A DNA stretch of 64,000 bases, from contig JADJVS010000015.1 of the NCBI GenBank assembly GCA_016710465.1, positions 1-64,000 of the forward strand. Reading direction: 5' to 3'. How positions within the stretch are numbered: the first letter of the stretch is position 1; each line of letters opens with the position of its first letter. The notes below the pieces were generated by a model that did not search any database, was not told the origin of the DNA, and worked only from the letters and a program-made list of their open reading frames with translations. Both the position numbers and the translations under genes were made by a program. The DNA is from Sulfuritalea sp. (GTDB lineage Bacteria; Pseudomonadota; Gammaproteobacteria; Burkholderiales; Rhodocyclaceae). Below, piece by piece: positions 52,037-62,085 of the stretch.

Positions 52037-54369
52037 TGGTCGAAATCGAAATCGACGGCAAGACCCTGCAGGTCGAGGACGGCAGCACCGTCATCGATGC
52101 GGCGCACAAACTGGGCACCTATATCCCGCACTTCTGCTACCACAAGAAGCTGTCCATCGCGGCCAACTGCCGCATGTGCCTGGTGCAAGTGGAGAAGGCG
52201 CCGAAGCCGATGCCGGCCTGCGCCACCATCGTCACCAACGGCATGAAGGTGTTCACCCATTCCGAACTGGCCGTGAAGGCACAGAAGGCGGTGATGGAAT
52301 TCCTGCTGATCAACCACCCGCTGGATTGCCCGATCTGCGACCAGGGCGGCGAGTGCCAGTTGCAGGACCTTGCCGTCGGTTACGGCGAATCCGCCTCGAA
52401 GTACGAGGAAGAAAAGCGCGTTGTGCCCGACAAGGATCTCGGCCCGCTGGTGTCGACCGACATGACCCGCTGCATCAATTGCACGCGCTGCGTCCGCTTC
52501 ACCGCCGAGATCGCCGGCTTCCAGGAGCTAGGACAGTCCTATCGCGGTGAACGTGCCGAAGTCATGCCCTTCATCGGCAAGACAGTGGATACCGAACTTT
52601 CCGGCAACATCATCGACCTGTGCCCGGTCGGCGCCCTGACTTCCAAGCCCTTCCGCTTTTCGGCCCGCACCTGGGAGCTTTCGCGGCGCAAGTCGGTCAG
52701 CCCGCACGATGCGCTGGGCAGCAACCTGATTGTCCAGACCAAGCACGACAAGGTGATGCGCGTGCTCCCGCTGGAAAATGAAGACATCAACGAATGTTGG
52801 CTCTCGGACAAGGAGCGCTTCTCCTATCAGGGGCTGAACTCTGCCGACCGCCTGACCCGGCCGATGGTGAAGCAGGGCGGCGAATGGAAAGAGGTCGACT
52901 GGAACGTCGCCCTCGATTACGCCGCGCATGCCTTGCGCGACGTGGCAAAGAATCACGGCGGATCCGCCATCGGCGGCTTGCTCAGTCCGCATGCGACGCT
53001 CGAGGAAATGTTCCTTGCGCAGAAGCTGTTGCGCGGCCTGGGCAGCGAAAACATTGACTTCCGTTTGCGCCATAGCGATTTCTCCGCCGACGGCAAGCGC
53101 GCCGGCACGCCGTGGCTGGGCATGAAGATCGCCGATATCGGCCTCCTTGATCGCGTGCTGGTGGTCGGCTCCTTCCTGCGCAAGGATCATCCGCTGATCG
53201 CGCAACGCCTGCGCCAGTCAGCCAAGAAGGGTGCCGAAGTCAGCGTGCTGCACAGCGCCAACGATGACCTGCTGATCAACGTCAAGGCGAGTGCCCTTGC
53301 CGCACCGTCGCAATTGCCTGCGGCGTTCGGGCAGGTTGCCAAAGCAGTGTGTGTCCTCAAATCCGCTGCCGTGCCGCACTTCCTGGACGAACTCGCGGTT
53401 TCCCCGGAAGCACAGGCGATAGCCGAAAGTCTGGTTTCAGGGAGCAACGTTGGCATCCTGCTCGGCAATTTTGCCCAGCAGCATCCGCAGGCGGCAATGC
53501 TGCACGCTCTCGGTCGCCTGATCTCGAAGACTCTGGGGGGCAAGTTCGGCTTCCTCGGCGAAGCCGCCAACAGTCTAGGCGGCTATGTCGCCAAGGCGGT
53601 CCCCGGTGCCAGCGGACTCAACGCCGCCGCGATGCTCGTCGATGCGCGGCAGGCGTATGTGGTACTGGGTGCCGAACCTGAACTGGATTGTGCCAATGGC
53701 GCCCTGGCGCTATCGGCTCTTGGGAAGGCGGCCGTCACCGTGATGCTGACGTCCTTCAAGTCGCAGGCCATGCTCGATTGCGCCGCGGTGCTGCTCCCGA
53801 CGACGCCTTTTTCCGAAACCTCCGGTACTTTTGTCAATGCCGAAGGCCGCGTACAGAGCTTCTACGCCGCCGCGAAACCCCTCGGCGATGCTCGTCCGGC
53901 ATGGAAGGTGTTGCGTGTCCTGGGCAACCTGCTCGATCAGAGCGGATTCGATCACAACAGCAGCGAGGACGTTCGCTTCGAGGCTCTGGGCGGCAAGCCC
54001 GAGTTCGTTACCGGCCTCGACAATGCCCTCGATGGCGTGGCGATGAAACTGGCACCGGTGGCTTCCGGCATCGAGCGCGTCGCCGATGTCCCGATCCACT
54101 TTGCCGATCCTCTGGTCCGTCGCTCGCCGGCCCTGCAACTGGCGGCGGATTCCGCGGCCCCCGCGGCGCGCATGAACGCCGCGATGCTGGCCAGGGTCGG
54201 CGTGGCGGCCGGAGCGGATGTGAGAGTCGGCGCTGGCGGCACGGCGATTGTTCTGTCCGCCCGTCTTGACGCCGGCCTGCCCGACGGCGCCGTGCGCGTC
54301 GCGGCAGCCCATGCCAGCACGGTCGCCCTGGGCCCGATGTTCGCCAACCTGACCGTGGAGAAGGCGTGA
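52036..54369 (+). CDS. nuoG: NADH-quinone oxidoreductase subunit G
   Basis: The 777-residue iron-sulfur subunit. The N-terminal ferredoxin part has CYHKKLSIAANCRMC, then CPICDQGGECQLQDL with the preceding His ligand, and CINCTRCVRF for N4/N5. The rest (residues 220-777) is a molybdopterin-oxidoreductase-like domain without cofactor. A copy of the dispersed 22-base repeat is embedded about 40 codons before the end, encoding RVGAGGTAI. The stop overlaps the nuoH ATG by one base. Confidence 0.95.
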   Translation: MVEIEIDGKTLQVEDGSTVIDAAHKLGTYIPHFCYHKKLSIAANCRMCLVQVEKAPKPMPACATIVTNGMKVFTHSELAVKAQKAVMEFLLINHPLDCPICDQGGECQLQDLAVGYGESASKYEEEKRVVPDKDLGPLVSTDMTRCINCTRCVRFTAEIAGFQELGQSYRGERAEVMPFIGKTVDTELSGNIIDLCPVGALTSKPFRFSARTWELSRRKSVSPHDALGSNLIVQTKHDKVMRVLPLENEDINECWLSDKERFSYQGLNSADRLTRPMVKQGGEWKEVDWNVALDYAAHALRDVAKNHGGSAIGGLLSPHATLEEMFLAQKLLRGLGSENIDFRLRHSDFSADGKRAGTPWLGMKIADIGLLDRVLVVGSFLRKDHPLIAQRLRQSAKKGAEVSVLHSANDDLLINVKASALAAPSQLPAAFGQVAKAVCVLKSAAVPHFLDELAVSPEAQAIAESLVSGSNVGILLGNFAQQHPQAAMLHALGRLISKTLGGKFGFLGEAANSLGGYVAKAVPGASGLNAAAMLVDARQAYVVLGAEPELDCANGALALSALGKAAVTVMLTSFKSQAMLDCAAVLLPTTPFSETSGTFVNAEGRVQSFYAAAKPLGDARPAWKVLRVLGNLLDQSGFDHNSSEDVRFEALGGKPEFVTGLDNALDGVAMKLAPVASGIERVADVPIHFADPLVRRSPALQLAADSAAPAARMNAAMLARVGVAAGADVRVGAGGTAIVLSARLDAGLPDGAVRVAAAHASTVALGPMFANLTVEKA
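54225..54246 (+). repeat. Dispersed 22-base motif, copy 5
   Basis: AGTCGGCGCTGG, CGGC, ACGGCG. It lies in the 3' part of nuoG, encoding VGAGGTAI. Confidence 0.5.
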
Positions 54370-55442
54370 TGGAAACGATGGTCGTCTCCTTCCTCCAGGG
54401 CGCGCTGGGTTCCAACTGGGACACGGTGAAGCCGGTCTGGCCGCTGGTGTGGACCCTGGCCAAGATCGTCCTGATCCTCGCCCCGCTGATGCTTTCCGTG
54501 GCCTACCTGACCTTCTGGGAGCGCAAGGTCATCGGCTGGATGCAGGTCCGCATCGGTCCCAACCGCGTTGGCCCCTGGGGCCTGTTGCAGCCGATTGCCG
54601 ACGGCATGAAGCTGTTCTTCAAGGAAGTGCTGTTCCCCGCCGCCGCCGACAAAAAGCTGTTCGTCCTTGGGCCGATCATGGCGATTGCGCCGGCATTGGC
54701 CGCCTGGGCGGTGATTCCCTTCGCTCCGGGCTGGGTGGTGGCCAACATCGACGCCGGCGTGCTCTACCTGCTGGCCGTGAGTTCGGTCGGCGTCTACGGC
54801 ATCATCATCGCCGGCTGGGCCTCGAACTCCAAGTACCCGATGTTTGGCGCCATGCGCGCCTCGGCGCAGATGATCTCCTACGAAGTCTCCATGGGCCTCG
54901 GCTTGATCTGCGTGCTGATGGTCTCCAACAGCCTCAACCTCTCGGAAATCGTCATGGCGCAAAGCAAGGGACGCTTCGCCTCCTACGGCTTTGACTTCCT
55001 CTCATGGAACTGGCTGCCGTTGCTGCCGATGTTCGGTGTCTACCTGATCTCGGGCGTGGCCGAAACCAACCGCGCCCCCTTCGACGTGGTCGAGGGCGAA
55101 TCGGAAATCGTCGCCGGCCACATGGTCGAGTACTCGGGCATGGCCTTCGCGATGTTCTTCCTCGCCGAATACGCCAACATGATCCTGATCTCGGCGATGA
55201 CCTCGATCTTCTTCCTTGGCGGCTGGCTGTCGCCGCTGGGTTTCATCCCGGACGGCTTCCACTGGCTGGCCGCCAAGATCGCCGCCATCCTGTTCTTCTT
55301 CCTCTGGATTCGCGCCACCTTCCCGCGCTACCGCTATGACCAGTTGATGCGCCTGGGCTGGAAGGTATTCGTGCCGCTGACGCTGATCTGGATCCTCGTA
55401 ACCGGCGTCTGGATGATGTCGCCGCTGTCGATCTGGAAATAG
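54369..55442 (+). CDS. nuoH: NADH-quinone oxidoreductase subunit H
   Basis: The 357-residue membrane subunit that forms the quinone entry and first proton channel. About eight helices; conserved cytoplasmic loops YLTFWERKVIGWMQVRIGPN, AETNRAPFDVVEGESEIVAG and FLWIRATFPRYRYDQLM. I start at ATG 54369, which overlaps the nuoG stop; a GTG one codon earlier is possible. Confidence 0.96.
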   Translation: METMVVSFLQGALGSNWDTVKPVWPLVWTLAKIVLILAPLMLSVAYLTFWERKVIGWMQVRIGPNRVGPWGLLQPIADGMKLFFKEVLFPAAADKKLFVLGPIMAIAPALAAWAVIPFAPGWVVANIDAGVLYLLAVSSVGVYGIIIAGWASNSKYPMFGAMRASAQMISYEVSMGLGLICVLMVSNSLNLSEIVMAQSKGRFASYGFDFLSWNWLPLLPMFGVYLISGVAETNRAPFDVVEGESEIVAGHMVEYSGMAFAMFFLAEYANMILISAMTSIFFLGGWLSPLGFIPDGFHWLAAKIAAILFFFLWIRATFPRYRYDQLMRLGWKVFVPLTLIWILVTGVWMMSPLSIWK

Positions 55443-55459
55443 GGCGAGGAGAGACCACC

Positions 55460-55945
55460 ATGGGTGCAAAAGACTTCATCGGCAGCCTGTTCCTCAAGGA
55501 GCTCTTTAAGGGCATGGCGGTGACCGGGCGCTACATGTTCGCGCGCAAGATCACCATCCAGTACCCGGACGAGAAGACTCCGCAGAGCAACCGCTTCCGC
55601 GGCCTCCACGCGCTGCGCCGCTATCCCAACGGCGAGGAGCGCTGCATCGCCTGCAAGCTGTGCGAGGCCGTCTGCCCGGCGCTGGCGATCACCATCGAAT
55701 CCGCCGAGCGCGATGACGGCAGCCGTCGTACCACGCGCTACGACATCGACCTCACCAAGTGCATCTTCTGCGGCTTCTGCGAGGAAGCCTGCCCGGTCGA
55801 CGCCATCGTCCAGACCCGCATTTTCGAATACCACGGCGAGGCCCGGGGCGATCTCTATTACACCAAGCAGATGCTGCTGGCCGTGGGCGACCGCAACGAA
55901 GCCCAGATCGCCGCCGATCGCGCGCAGGACGCGCCTTACCGCTAA
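55460..55945 (+). CDS. nuoI: NADH-quinone oxidoreductase subunit I
   Basis: The 161-residue TYKY subunit with two 4Fe-4S clusters (N6a, N6b): CIACKLCEAVCP and CIFCGFCEEACP. An N-terminal amphipathic helix (LFLKELFKGMAVTGRYMF) attaches it to the membrane arm. It follows nuoH by 17 bases, with GAGGAGAG as ribosome site. Confidence 0.96.
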   Translation: MGAKDFIGSLFLKELFKGMAVTGRYMFARKITIQYPDEKTPQSNRFRGLHALRRYPNGEERCIACKLCEAVCPALAITIESAERDDGSRRTTRYDIDLTKCIFCGFCEEACPVDAIVQTRIFEYHGEARGDLYYTKQMLLAVGDRNEAQIAADRAQDAPYR

Positions 55946-55961
55946 GACACGCCAACCGGCC

Positions 55962-56588
55962 ATGGAATTCAAGACACTACTCTTCTACATCTTCTCGACC
56001 ATCACGGTCATCGCCGCTTTGCGCGTGATCACCGCGAAGAATCCGGTGCATGCCGTGCTGTTCCTGGTGCTGGCCTTCTTCAACGTCGCCGGGCTGTGGA
56101 TGCTGCTGCAGGCCGAGTTCCTCTCGCTGGCCCTGGTCATGGTCTATGTCGGCGCCGTGATGGTGTTGTTCCTGTTCGTGGTGATGATGCTCGACATCAA
56201 CATCGAGCGCGTTCGCGCCGGCTTTTGGGCCAACCTGCCGCTGGGTATCGTCGTCGGTGGCCTGCTCGCGGCCGAAATGGCTATGGTACTTTCCGGCAAG
56301 TACTTCGGCCTGGCCAACCTGCCGCCGCAGAACCTGCCCGCCAATTACAGCAACACCAAGGAACTGGCCCGGGTGCTGTTCACCGACTACGCCTATCCCT
56401 TTGAGATCGCCTCGGTGATCCTGCTGGTGGCGATCATCGTCGCCGTGATGCTCACGCTGCGCCGACGCAAGGACAACAAGGCCATGCATTCCTCCGACCA
56501 GATTGCGGTGAAGGCCAAGGACCGCATGCGCCTGGTCAAGATGGCACCCGAGGTCGAACTGCCGGCCAGCCAGGGAGACAAGGCATGA
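55962..56588 (+). CDS. nuoJ: NADH-quinone oxidoreductase subunit J
   Basis: The 208-residue membrane subunit with five helices. ALVMVYVGAVMVLFLFVVMMLDI contains the pi-bulge helix 3 typical of NuoJ, and NPVHAVLFLVLAFFNVAGLWMLL precedes it. A polar C-terminal tail of about 40 residues follows. Start ATG 55962, 16 bases after nuoI; overlaps nuoK by 4 bases. Confidence 0.94.
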   Translation: MEFKTLLFYIFSTITVIAALRVITAKNPVHAVLFLVLAFFNVAGLWMLLQAEFLSLALVMVYVGAVMVLFLFVVMMLDINIERVRAGFWANLPLGIVVGGLLAAEMAMVLSGKYFGLANLPPQNLPANYSNTKELARVLFTDYAYPFEIASVILLVAIIVAVMLTLRRRKDNKAMHSSDQIAVKAKDRMRLVKMAPEVELPASQGDKA

Positions 56589-56890
56589 TTCCGCTGTCGC
56601 ACTACCTGATCCTCGCGGCGATCCTTTTCGTCATCAGCGTGATCGGCATCTTCCTCAACCGGAAGAACCTGATTGTCCTGCTGATGGCCATCGAACTCAT
56701 GCTGCTGGCGGTGAACCTCAATTTCGTCGCCTTCTCGCATTACCTCAACGATCTTTCCGGCCAACTGTTTGTTTTCTTCATCCTGGTTGTGGCGGCCGCC
56801 GAGTCGGGCATCGGCCTGGCGATCCTGGTGGTGCTGTTCCGCAACCTGCAGTCGATCGATGTCGAAGACCTCGACAGCCTGAAAGGCTAA
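56585..56890 (+). CDS. nuoK: NADH-quinone oxidoreductase subunit K
   Basis: The 101-residue, three-helix membrane subunit related to MrpC. The two buried Glu of the proton path are in LLMAIELMLLAVNLNF and VAAAESGIGLAILVVL. It overlaps nuoJ by 4 bases; nuoL starts 13 bases after its stop. Confidence 0.95.
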   Translation: MIPLSHYLILAAILFVISVIGIFLNRKNLIVLLMAIELMLLAVNLNFVAFSHYLNDLSGQLFVFFILVVAAAESGIGLAILVVLFRNLQSIDVEDLDSLKG

Positions 56891-56903
56891 GGGGCGCAAA
56901 GAC

Positions 56904-58934
56904 ATGAAGACAATCTACCTGCTCGTTCCCCTGGCGCCCCTGGCCGGCGCCATCCTCGCCGGCTTCTTCGCCAACATCCTCGGCCGTGCCGGCGCGCATA
57001 CCGTTACTTCGATCGGCGTGGCGATTTCCTTCGTTCTGTCGTTCATCATTTTCCAGGACGTCCAGGCCGGCCACACGTTCAACGGCACGGTTTACCAATG
57101 GATGGAATCCGGTGGCCTCAAGCTCGAAGTCGGTTTCATGATCGACCAGCTCACGGTGCTGATGATGCTCGTCGTCACCTTCGTCTCGCTGATGGTGCAC
57201 ATTTACACCATCGGCTACATGGCCCACGACGAGGACAACTGGCCCGAGGGCAGCAAGGCAGGCACCAACAGCTACCAGCGCTTCTTCAGCTACATCTCTC
57301 TGTTCACCTTCTCGATGTTGATGCTGGTCATGAGCAACAACTTCGTCCAGCTCTTCTTTGGCTGGGAGGCCGTGGGTCTGGTGTCCTATCTGCTGATCGG
57401 CTTCTGGTCGGTGCGCGAAACCGCGATCTACGCCAACCTCAAGGCCTTCCTGGTCAACCGCGTCGGCGATTTCGGCTTCCTCCTCGGCATCGGCCTGATC
57501 GCCGCCTACGCCGGCAGCCTCGACTACGTCACTGTCTTCGGCAAGGCCAAGGAACTGGCGACGATGACCGAAGCCGTCACCGGCTGGCCGCTGATTACCG
57601 CCGTCTGCATCTGCCTGTTCATCGGCGCCATGGGAAAGTCCGCGCAGTTCCCGCTGCATGTCTGGCTGCCCGATTCAATGGAAGGCCCGACCCCAATCTC
57701 CGCGCTGATCCACGCCGCGACCATGGTCACGGCCGGTATTTTCATGGTCTCGCGCATGTCGCCGCTGTTCGAGTTGTCGGATACCGCGCTGTCCTTCGTC
57801 ATCGTCATCGGCGCCATCACCACGCTGTTCATGGCGCTGATCGCCATCGTCCAGACCGACGTCAAGCGCGTCGTCGCCTACTCGACGCTGTCGCAGCTCG
57901 GCTACATGACCATGGCGCTGGGCGCCTCGGCCTATTCGGTGGCGATCTTCCACCTGATGACCCATGCCTTCTTCAAGGCTGTGCTGTTCCTCGGCGCCGG
58001 TTCGGTGATCATCGCCATGCACCACGAGCAGGACATGCGCAAGATGGGCGGCCTGCGCAAGTACATGCCGATCACCTACGCGACGATGCTGATCGGCGCC
58101 ATCGCCAACGCCGGCCTGCCGCCCTTCGCCGGCTTCTTCTCCAAGGATTCGATCATCGAGGCGGTGCATCTGGCCAACGTACCCGGCGCCGGCTTCGCCT
58201 ACTTCTGTGCCCTGGCGGCGGTCTTCGTCGGCGGACTGTATTCCTTCCGCCTGATTTTCTTCACCTTCCACGGCGAAGAGCGCTTCCGCAAGGCGCACGA
58301 TGACCACGGTCACGGCCACGATGCCCACCACGAGGCCCACGACGATCATGGTCACCACGGCCCGGTCGAACCCCATGAATCGCCCAAGGTCGTCACCCTG
58401 CCGCTGATCCTGCTGTCGATTCCGGCCATCGCCTCGGGCTGGCTGATCGGCACCATTCTGTACGGCAACTGGTTCGGCGGCGCGATCACCGTCGCCGGGA
58501 CCCACAAGGCGCTGGCGGTCATGGCCCATGAGTTCCACGGCATCTTCGGCATGATGGCTCACGGCGTCACCACGCTGCCCTTCTGGCTGGCCATTGGCGG
58601 TGCCGCCACGGCCTGGTATCTCTACATTGCCCGTCCCGAGCTGCCGGCGGCGATCAAGCAGAAGCTGGCCTTCCCGGCCATGATCCTCGAAGAGAAATAC
58701 GGTTTCGACCGCTTCAACGACTGGTTCTTCGCCGGCGGCGCGCGCGGCCTGGGCCGCGGCCTGTGGAAGGGCGGCGACCAGATGCTGATCGACGGCGTCA
58801 TGGTCAACGGTTCGGCCGGCGCCGTGGGCTGGTTCGCCAGCCTCACCGGGCTGATCCAATCCGGTCGCATCTACCGCTACGCCTTGGCCATGCTGTTCGG
58901 CGTGACCGCCTTCCTGTTGCTTTGGAGGGCCTGA
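56904..58934 (+). CDS. nuoL: NADH-quinone oxidoreductase subunit L
   Basis: The 676-residue antiporter-like subunit at the far end of the membrane arm, with about 16 helices. Key polar sites are FFGWEAVGLVSYLLIGFW, GAMGKSAQFPLHVWLPDSMEGPTPISALIHAATMV and the long lateral helix at the C-terminus. A histidine-rich cytosolic or periplasmic loop (about residues 463-490; HDDHGHGHDAHHEAHDDHGH) is inserted, with 10 His in 22 residues. Confidence 0.96.
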   Translation: MKTIYLLVPLAPLAGAILAGFFANILGRAGAHTVTSIGVAISFVLSFIIFQDVQAGHTFNGTVYQWMESGGLKLEVGFMIDQLTVLMMLVVTFVSLMVHIYTIGYMAHDEDNWPEGSKAGTNSYQRFFSYISLFTFSMLMLVMSNNFVQLFFGWEAVGLVSYLLIGFWSVRETAIYANLKAFLVNRVGDFGFLLGIGLIAAYAGSLDYVTVFGKAKELATMTEAVTGWPLITAVCICLFIGAMGKSAQFPLHVWLPDSMEGPTPISALIHAATMVTAGIFMVSRMSPLFELSDTALSFVIVIGAITTLFMALIAIVQTDVKRVVAYSTLSQLGYMTMALGASAYSVAIFHLMTHAFFKAVLFLGAGSVIIAMHHEQDMRKMGGLRKYMPITYATMLIGAIANAGLPPFAGFFSKDSIIEAVHLANVPGAGFAYFCALAAVFVGGLYSFRLIFFTFHGEERFRKAHDDHGHGHDAHHEAHDDHGHHGPVEPHESPKVVTLPLILLSIPAIASGWLIGTILYGNWFGGAITVAGTHKALAVMAHEFHGIFGMMAHGVTTLPFWLAIGGAATAWYLYIARPELPAAIKQKLAFPAMILEEKYGFDRFNDWFFAGGARGLGRGLWKGGDQMLIDGVMVNGSAGAVGWFASLTGLIQSGRIYRYALAMLFGVTAFLLLWRA

Positions 58935-58970
58935 CGCGCACCCGCCGCGGCCCGATGGAATGATAAAGAG

Positions 58971-60446
58971 ATGAACCAGCAACTCCTCAGTCTCGCAATC
59001 TGGTTGCCCATACTGGGCGCCGTGCCGGTCTTCTGGGCGGGCTCCGACCGCCGTGACCTGGTACGCTGGCTGGCGCTGGCCGTCGCCGTCGCCGGCTTCC
59101 TGGTCACCATCCCGCTCTACACGGGTTTCGATCCCAAGCTCGCCGGCATGCAATTCGTCGAGCAGGCGCCCTGGATACCGCGCTTCAACGTGCAGTACTT
59201 CCTCGGTGTGGACGGCATCTCCATGCCCTTCATCCTGCTCAATGCCTTCATTACCCTGATGGTGGTGCTGGCCGGCTGGGAAGTCATCGAGGAAAAGCAG
59301 GCGCAGTACATGGGCGCCTTCCTGGTCATGTCCGGTTTGATGAACGGCATCTTCAGCGCGCTCGATGGCGTGCTGTTCTATGTCTTCTTCGAAGCCTCGC
59401 TGATTCCGATGTACATCATCATCGGCGTCTGGGGCGGCCCCAATCGCGTCTACGCCGCGATCAAGTTCTTCCTCTACACGCTGCTCGGCTCGCTGCTGAT
59501 GCTGGTCGCGCTGCTGTGGCTGTTCCTCGAATCGCGCGGCAGCTTCAACATCCTTGATTGGCACCAGTTGCAGATCGGCATGAAGCCGCAGATCCTGATT
59601 TTCATCGCCTTCCTGGTCTCATTCGCCGTCAAGGTGCCGATGTGGCCGGTGCACACCTGGTTGCCCGACGCCCACGTCGAGGCGCCCACCGGCGGCTCGG
59701 TGGTGCTGGCGGCGATCGCCCTGAAGCTGGGCGCCTACGGCTTTGTCCGGTTTTCGCTGCCGATCGTGCCCGACGCCGCGCATTACATGGCCAACTTCAT
59801 GATCACGCTGTCGCTGATCGCGGTGGTTTACATCGGTTTCGTCGCCCTGGTGCAGACCGACATGAAGAAGCTGATCGCCTATTCGTCGATCTCGCACATG
59901 GGCTTCGTCACCCTGGGCTTCTTCATCTTCAACCAGCTTGGCATCGAGGGCGCGCTGGTTCAGATGATTTCCCACGGCTTCATCTCCGGCGCCATGTTCC
60001 TCTGCGTCGGCGTCATGTACGACCGCGTCCATTCGCGCCAGATCGCCGATTACGGCGGCGTGGTGCACACCATGCCGAAGTTCGCCGCGCTGTTCGTCTT
60101 CTTCGCCATGGCCAATTCGGGATTGCCCGCCACTTCCGGCTTCGTCGGAGAGTTCATGGTCATCCTCGGCGCCATCAAGGCCAACTTCTGGCTCGGCTTC
60201 CTCGCCGCGACGACCCTGATCCTCGGCGCCGCCTACACCCTGTGGATGATCAAGCGCGTGGTCTACGGGCCGGTGGGCAATCACCATGTCGCCGAGATGC
60301 AGGACATCAGCGGCCGCGAATTCCTGTTCCTCGGCCTGCTCGCGCTCTGCGTGCTGGCCATGGGCCTCTATCCCTTCCCCTTCACCGAGGTGATGCACGC
60401 CTCGGTGGACAACCTGCTCAAGCATGTCGCGGTGAGCAAGCTTTGA
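58971..60446 (+). CDS. nuoM: NADH-quinone oxidoreductase subunit M
   Basis: The 491-residue antiporter-like subunit. FYVFFEASLIPMYIIIGVWGG carries the conserved Glu, VKVPMWPVHTWLPDAHVEAPTGGSV the Lys/His path, and KLIAYSSISHMGFVTLG follows. About 14 helices. It starts 36 bases after nuoL. Confidence 0.96.
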   Translation: MNQQLLSLAIWLPILGAVPVFWAGSDRRDLVRWLALAVAVAGFLVTIPLYTGFDPKLAGMQFVEQAPWIPRFNVQYFLGVDGISMPFILLNAFITLMVVLAGWEVIEEKQAQYMGAFLVMSGLMNGIFSALDGVLFYVFFEASLIPMYIIIGVWGGPNRVYAAIKFFLYTLLGSLLMLVALLWLFLESRGSFNILDWHQLQIGMKPQILIFIAFLVSFAVKVPMWPVHTWLPDAHVEAPTGGSVVLAAIALKLGAYGFVRFSLPIVPDAAHYMANFMITLSLIAVVYIGFVALVQTDMKKLIAYSSISHMGFVTLGFFIFNQLGIEGALVQMISHGFISGAMFLCVGVMYDRVHSRQIADYGGVVHTMPKFAALFVFFAMANSGLPATSGFVGEFMVILGAIKANFWLGFLAATTLILGAAYTLWMIKRVVYGPVGNHHVAEMQDISGREFLFLGLLALCVLAMGLYPFPFTEVMHASVDNLLKHVAVSKL

Positions 60447-60483
60447 TAGCGCACGGCACACGACGAAAGACGCGAGACCTGAA

Positions 60484-61965
60484 ATGTTGAACAATTTCGT
60501 GATGCCCGACCTGTACCCGGCGGCACCGGAGATATTCCTCCTGGTGATGTCCTTCCTGGTGCTGTTCGTCGATCTGGTCTTCGGCGCCACGCACCGCTGG
60601 ATGGCCGCCATGCTGACCGCGGTTTCCCTGCTGGGCGCCGCCGCGATCACCCTGGTCACCTCGGATCCGCAGCCGGTGCTGACTTTCAGCGGCATGTTCA
60701 TCGACGACATGCTGGCGGACTTCCTCAAGCTGATGACCTACCTCGCGGTGCTGATGATGCTGGTGTACAGCAGGCAGTACCTCGCCGACCGTGGCCTCGA
60801 CAAGGGCGAGTTCTACCTGCTGGTGATCTACGCCACGATGGGCATGATGATCATGATCTCGGCCGCCAGCTTCCTGACCATGTACCTCGGCCTGGAACTG
60901 ATGTCGCTGTCGCTTTACGGCCTAGTGGCCATCAATCGCGATTCCGTGCGCGGCACCGAGGCGGCAATGAAGTATTTCGTGCTCGGTGCGCTGGCCTCCG
61001 GCCTGTTGCTGTATGGCATGTCGATGGTCTATGGCGCCACCGGCAGCCTGGAACTCGGCGGCATCGCCCAGGCGCTCTACCACGCCCAGGCGGAAAAGAC
61101 CGTGCTGGTCTTCGGCCTGGTGTTCATTGTCGCCGGCATCGCCTTCAAGCTCGGCCTGGTTCCCTTCCACATGTGGATCCCGGACGTGTATCACGGCGCG
61201 CCGACCGCGGTCACCATGTTCATCGGCTCCGCGCCCAAGCTCGCCGCTTTCGCCATGGCGCTGCGACTGCTGGTGTATGGACTGCTTGGCCTCGCCACCG
61301 ACTGGCAGAAGATGCTGCTGGTAATGGCCGTGCTTTCGATCGCGCTGGGCAATCTCGCCGCCATCGCCCAGAGCAACATCAAGCGCATGCTGGCCTACTC
61401 GGCGATCTCGCACATGGGCTACATGGTGCTCGGCCTGATGTCGGGCATGGTCGCCGGCAAGATCGATCCCTTCACCGCCACCAACGCCTACAGCTCGGCC
61501 CTGTACTACACCGTGGCCTATGTGCTGATGTCCCTGGGTGCCTTCGGCACCGTGCTGCTGCTTTCGCGCGCCGGCTACGAAGCCGAGAACCTGGAGGATT
61601 TCAAGGGACTCAACAAGCGTAGCCCCTGGTTCGCCGCGATGATGCTGATCATGATGTTCTCGATGGCAGGGATTCCCTTCTTCATCGGCTTCTTCGCCAA
61701 GTTCGCCGTGCTGCTCGCTGCCATCAAGGCCGGTTACGTCACGGTGGCCGTGATAGCCGTGATGTTCTCGCTGATCGGCGCCTTCTACTACCTGCGCGTG
61801 GTCAAGCTGATGTACTTCGACGCCCCGGTGGATTCCGCGCCGATCACGGCCGGCCTGGACATGCGCGTGCTGCTTTCGCTCAACGGCATCGCCGTCGCCG
61901 GCCTGGGCCTCTTCCCCAACGAGGTGATGATGTTGTGCACGACCGCGCTGCTGCGCTCCGTCTGA
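60484..61965 (+). CDS. nuoN: NADH-quinone oxidoreductase subunit N
   Basis: The 493-residue antiporter-like subunit closing the operon. YLGLELMSLSLYGLVAINRD, FKLGLVPFHMWIPDVYHGAPT and RMLAYSAISHMGYMVLG are the expected polar helices. A clear terminator lies 19 bases after the stop, so the 14-gene nuo unit ends here. Confidence 0.96.
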   Translation: MLNNFVMPDLYPAAPEIFLLVMSFLVLFVDLVFGATHRWMAAMLTAVSLLGAAAITLVTSDPQPVLTFSGMFIDDMLADFLKLMTYLAVLMMLVYSRQYLADRGLDKGEFYLLVIYATMGMMIMISAASFLTMYLGLELMSLSLYGLVAINRDSVRGTEAAMKYFVLGALASGLLLYGMSMVYGATGSLELGGIAQALYHAQAEKTVLVFGLVFIVAGIAFKLGLVPFHMWIPDVYHGAPTAVTMFIGSAPKLAAFAMALRLLVYGLLGLATDWQKMLLVMAVLSIALGNLAAIAQSNIKRMLAYSAISHMGYMVLGLMSGMVAGKIDPFTATNAYSSALYYTVAYVLMSLGAFGTVLLLSRAGYEAENLEDFKGLNKRSPWFAAMMLIMMFSMAGIPFFIGFFAKFAVLLAAIKAGYVTVAVIAVMFSLIGAFYYLRVVKLMYFDAPVDSAPITAGLDMRVLLSLNGIAVAGLGLFPNEVMMLCTTALLRSV

Positions 61966-61984
61966 CGCTGCTCTTGTCGCGCCG

Positions 61985-62013
61985 GGGCCGCCTGCGGGCG
62001 GCCCTTTCGTTTT
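61985..62013 (+). terminator. Rho-independent terminator of the nuo operon
   Basis: GGGCCGCC (61985-61992) pairs with GGCGGCCC (61997-62004) around a TGCG loop, followed by TTTCGTTTT. Confidence 0.85.
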
Positions 62014-62085
62014 GTGGCGGCGCGGCGCTGAGCTAAGATAGCGCGATGACCACCGAGCACACTCGGCCCACGCGGGCACCTGGAA

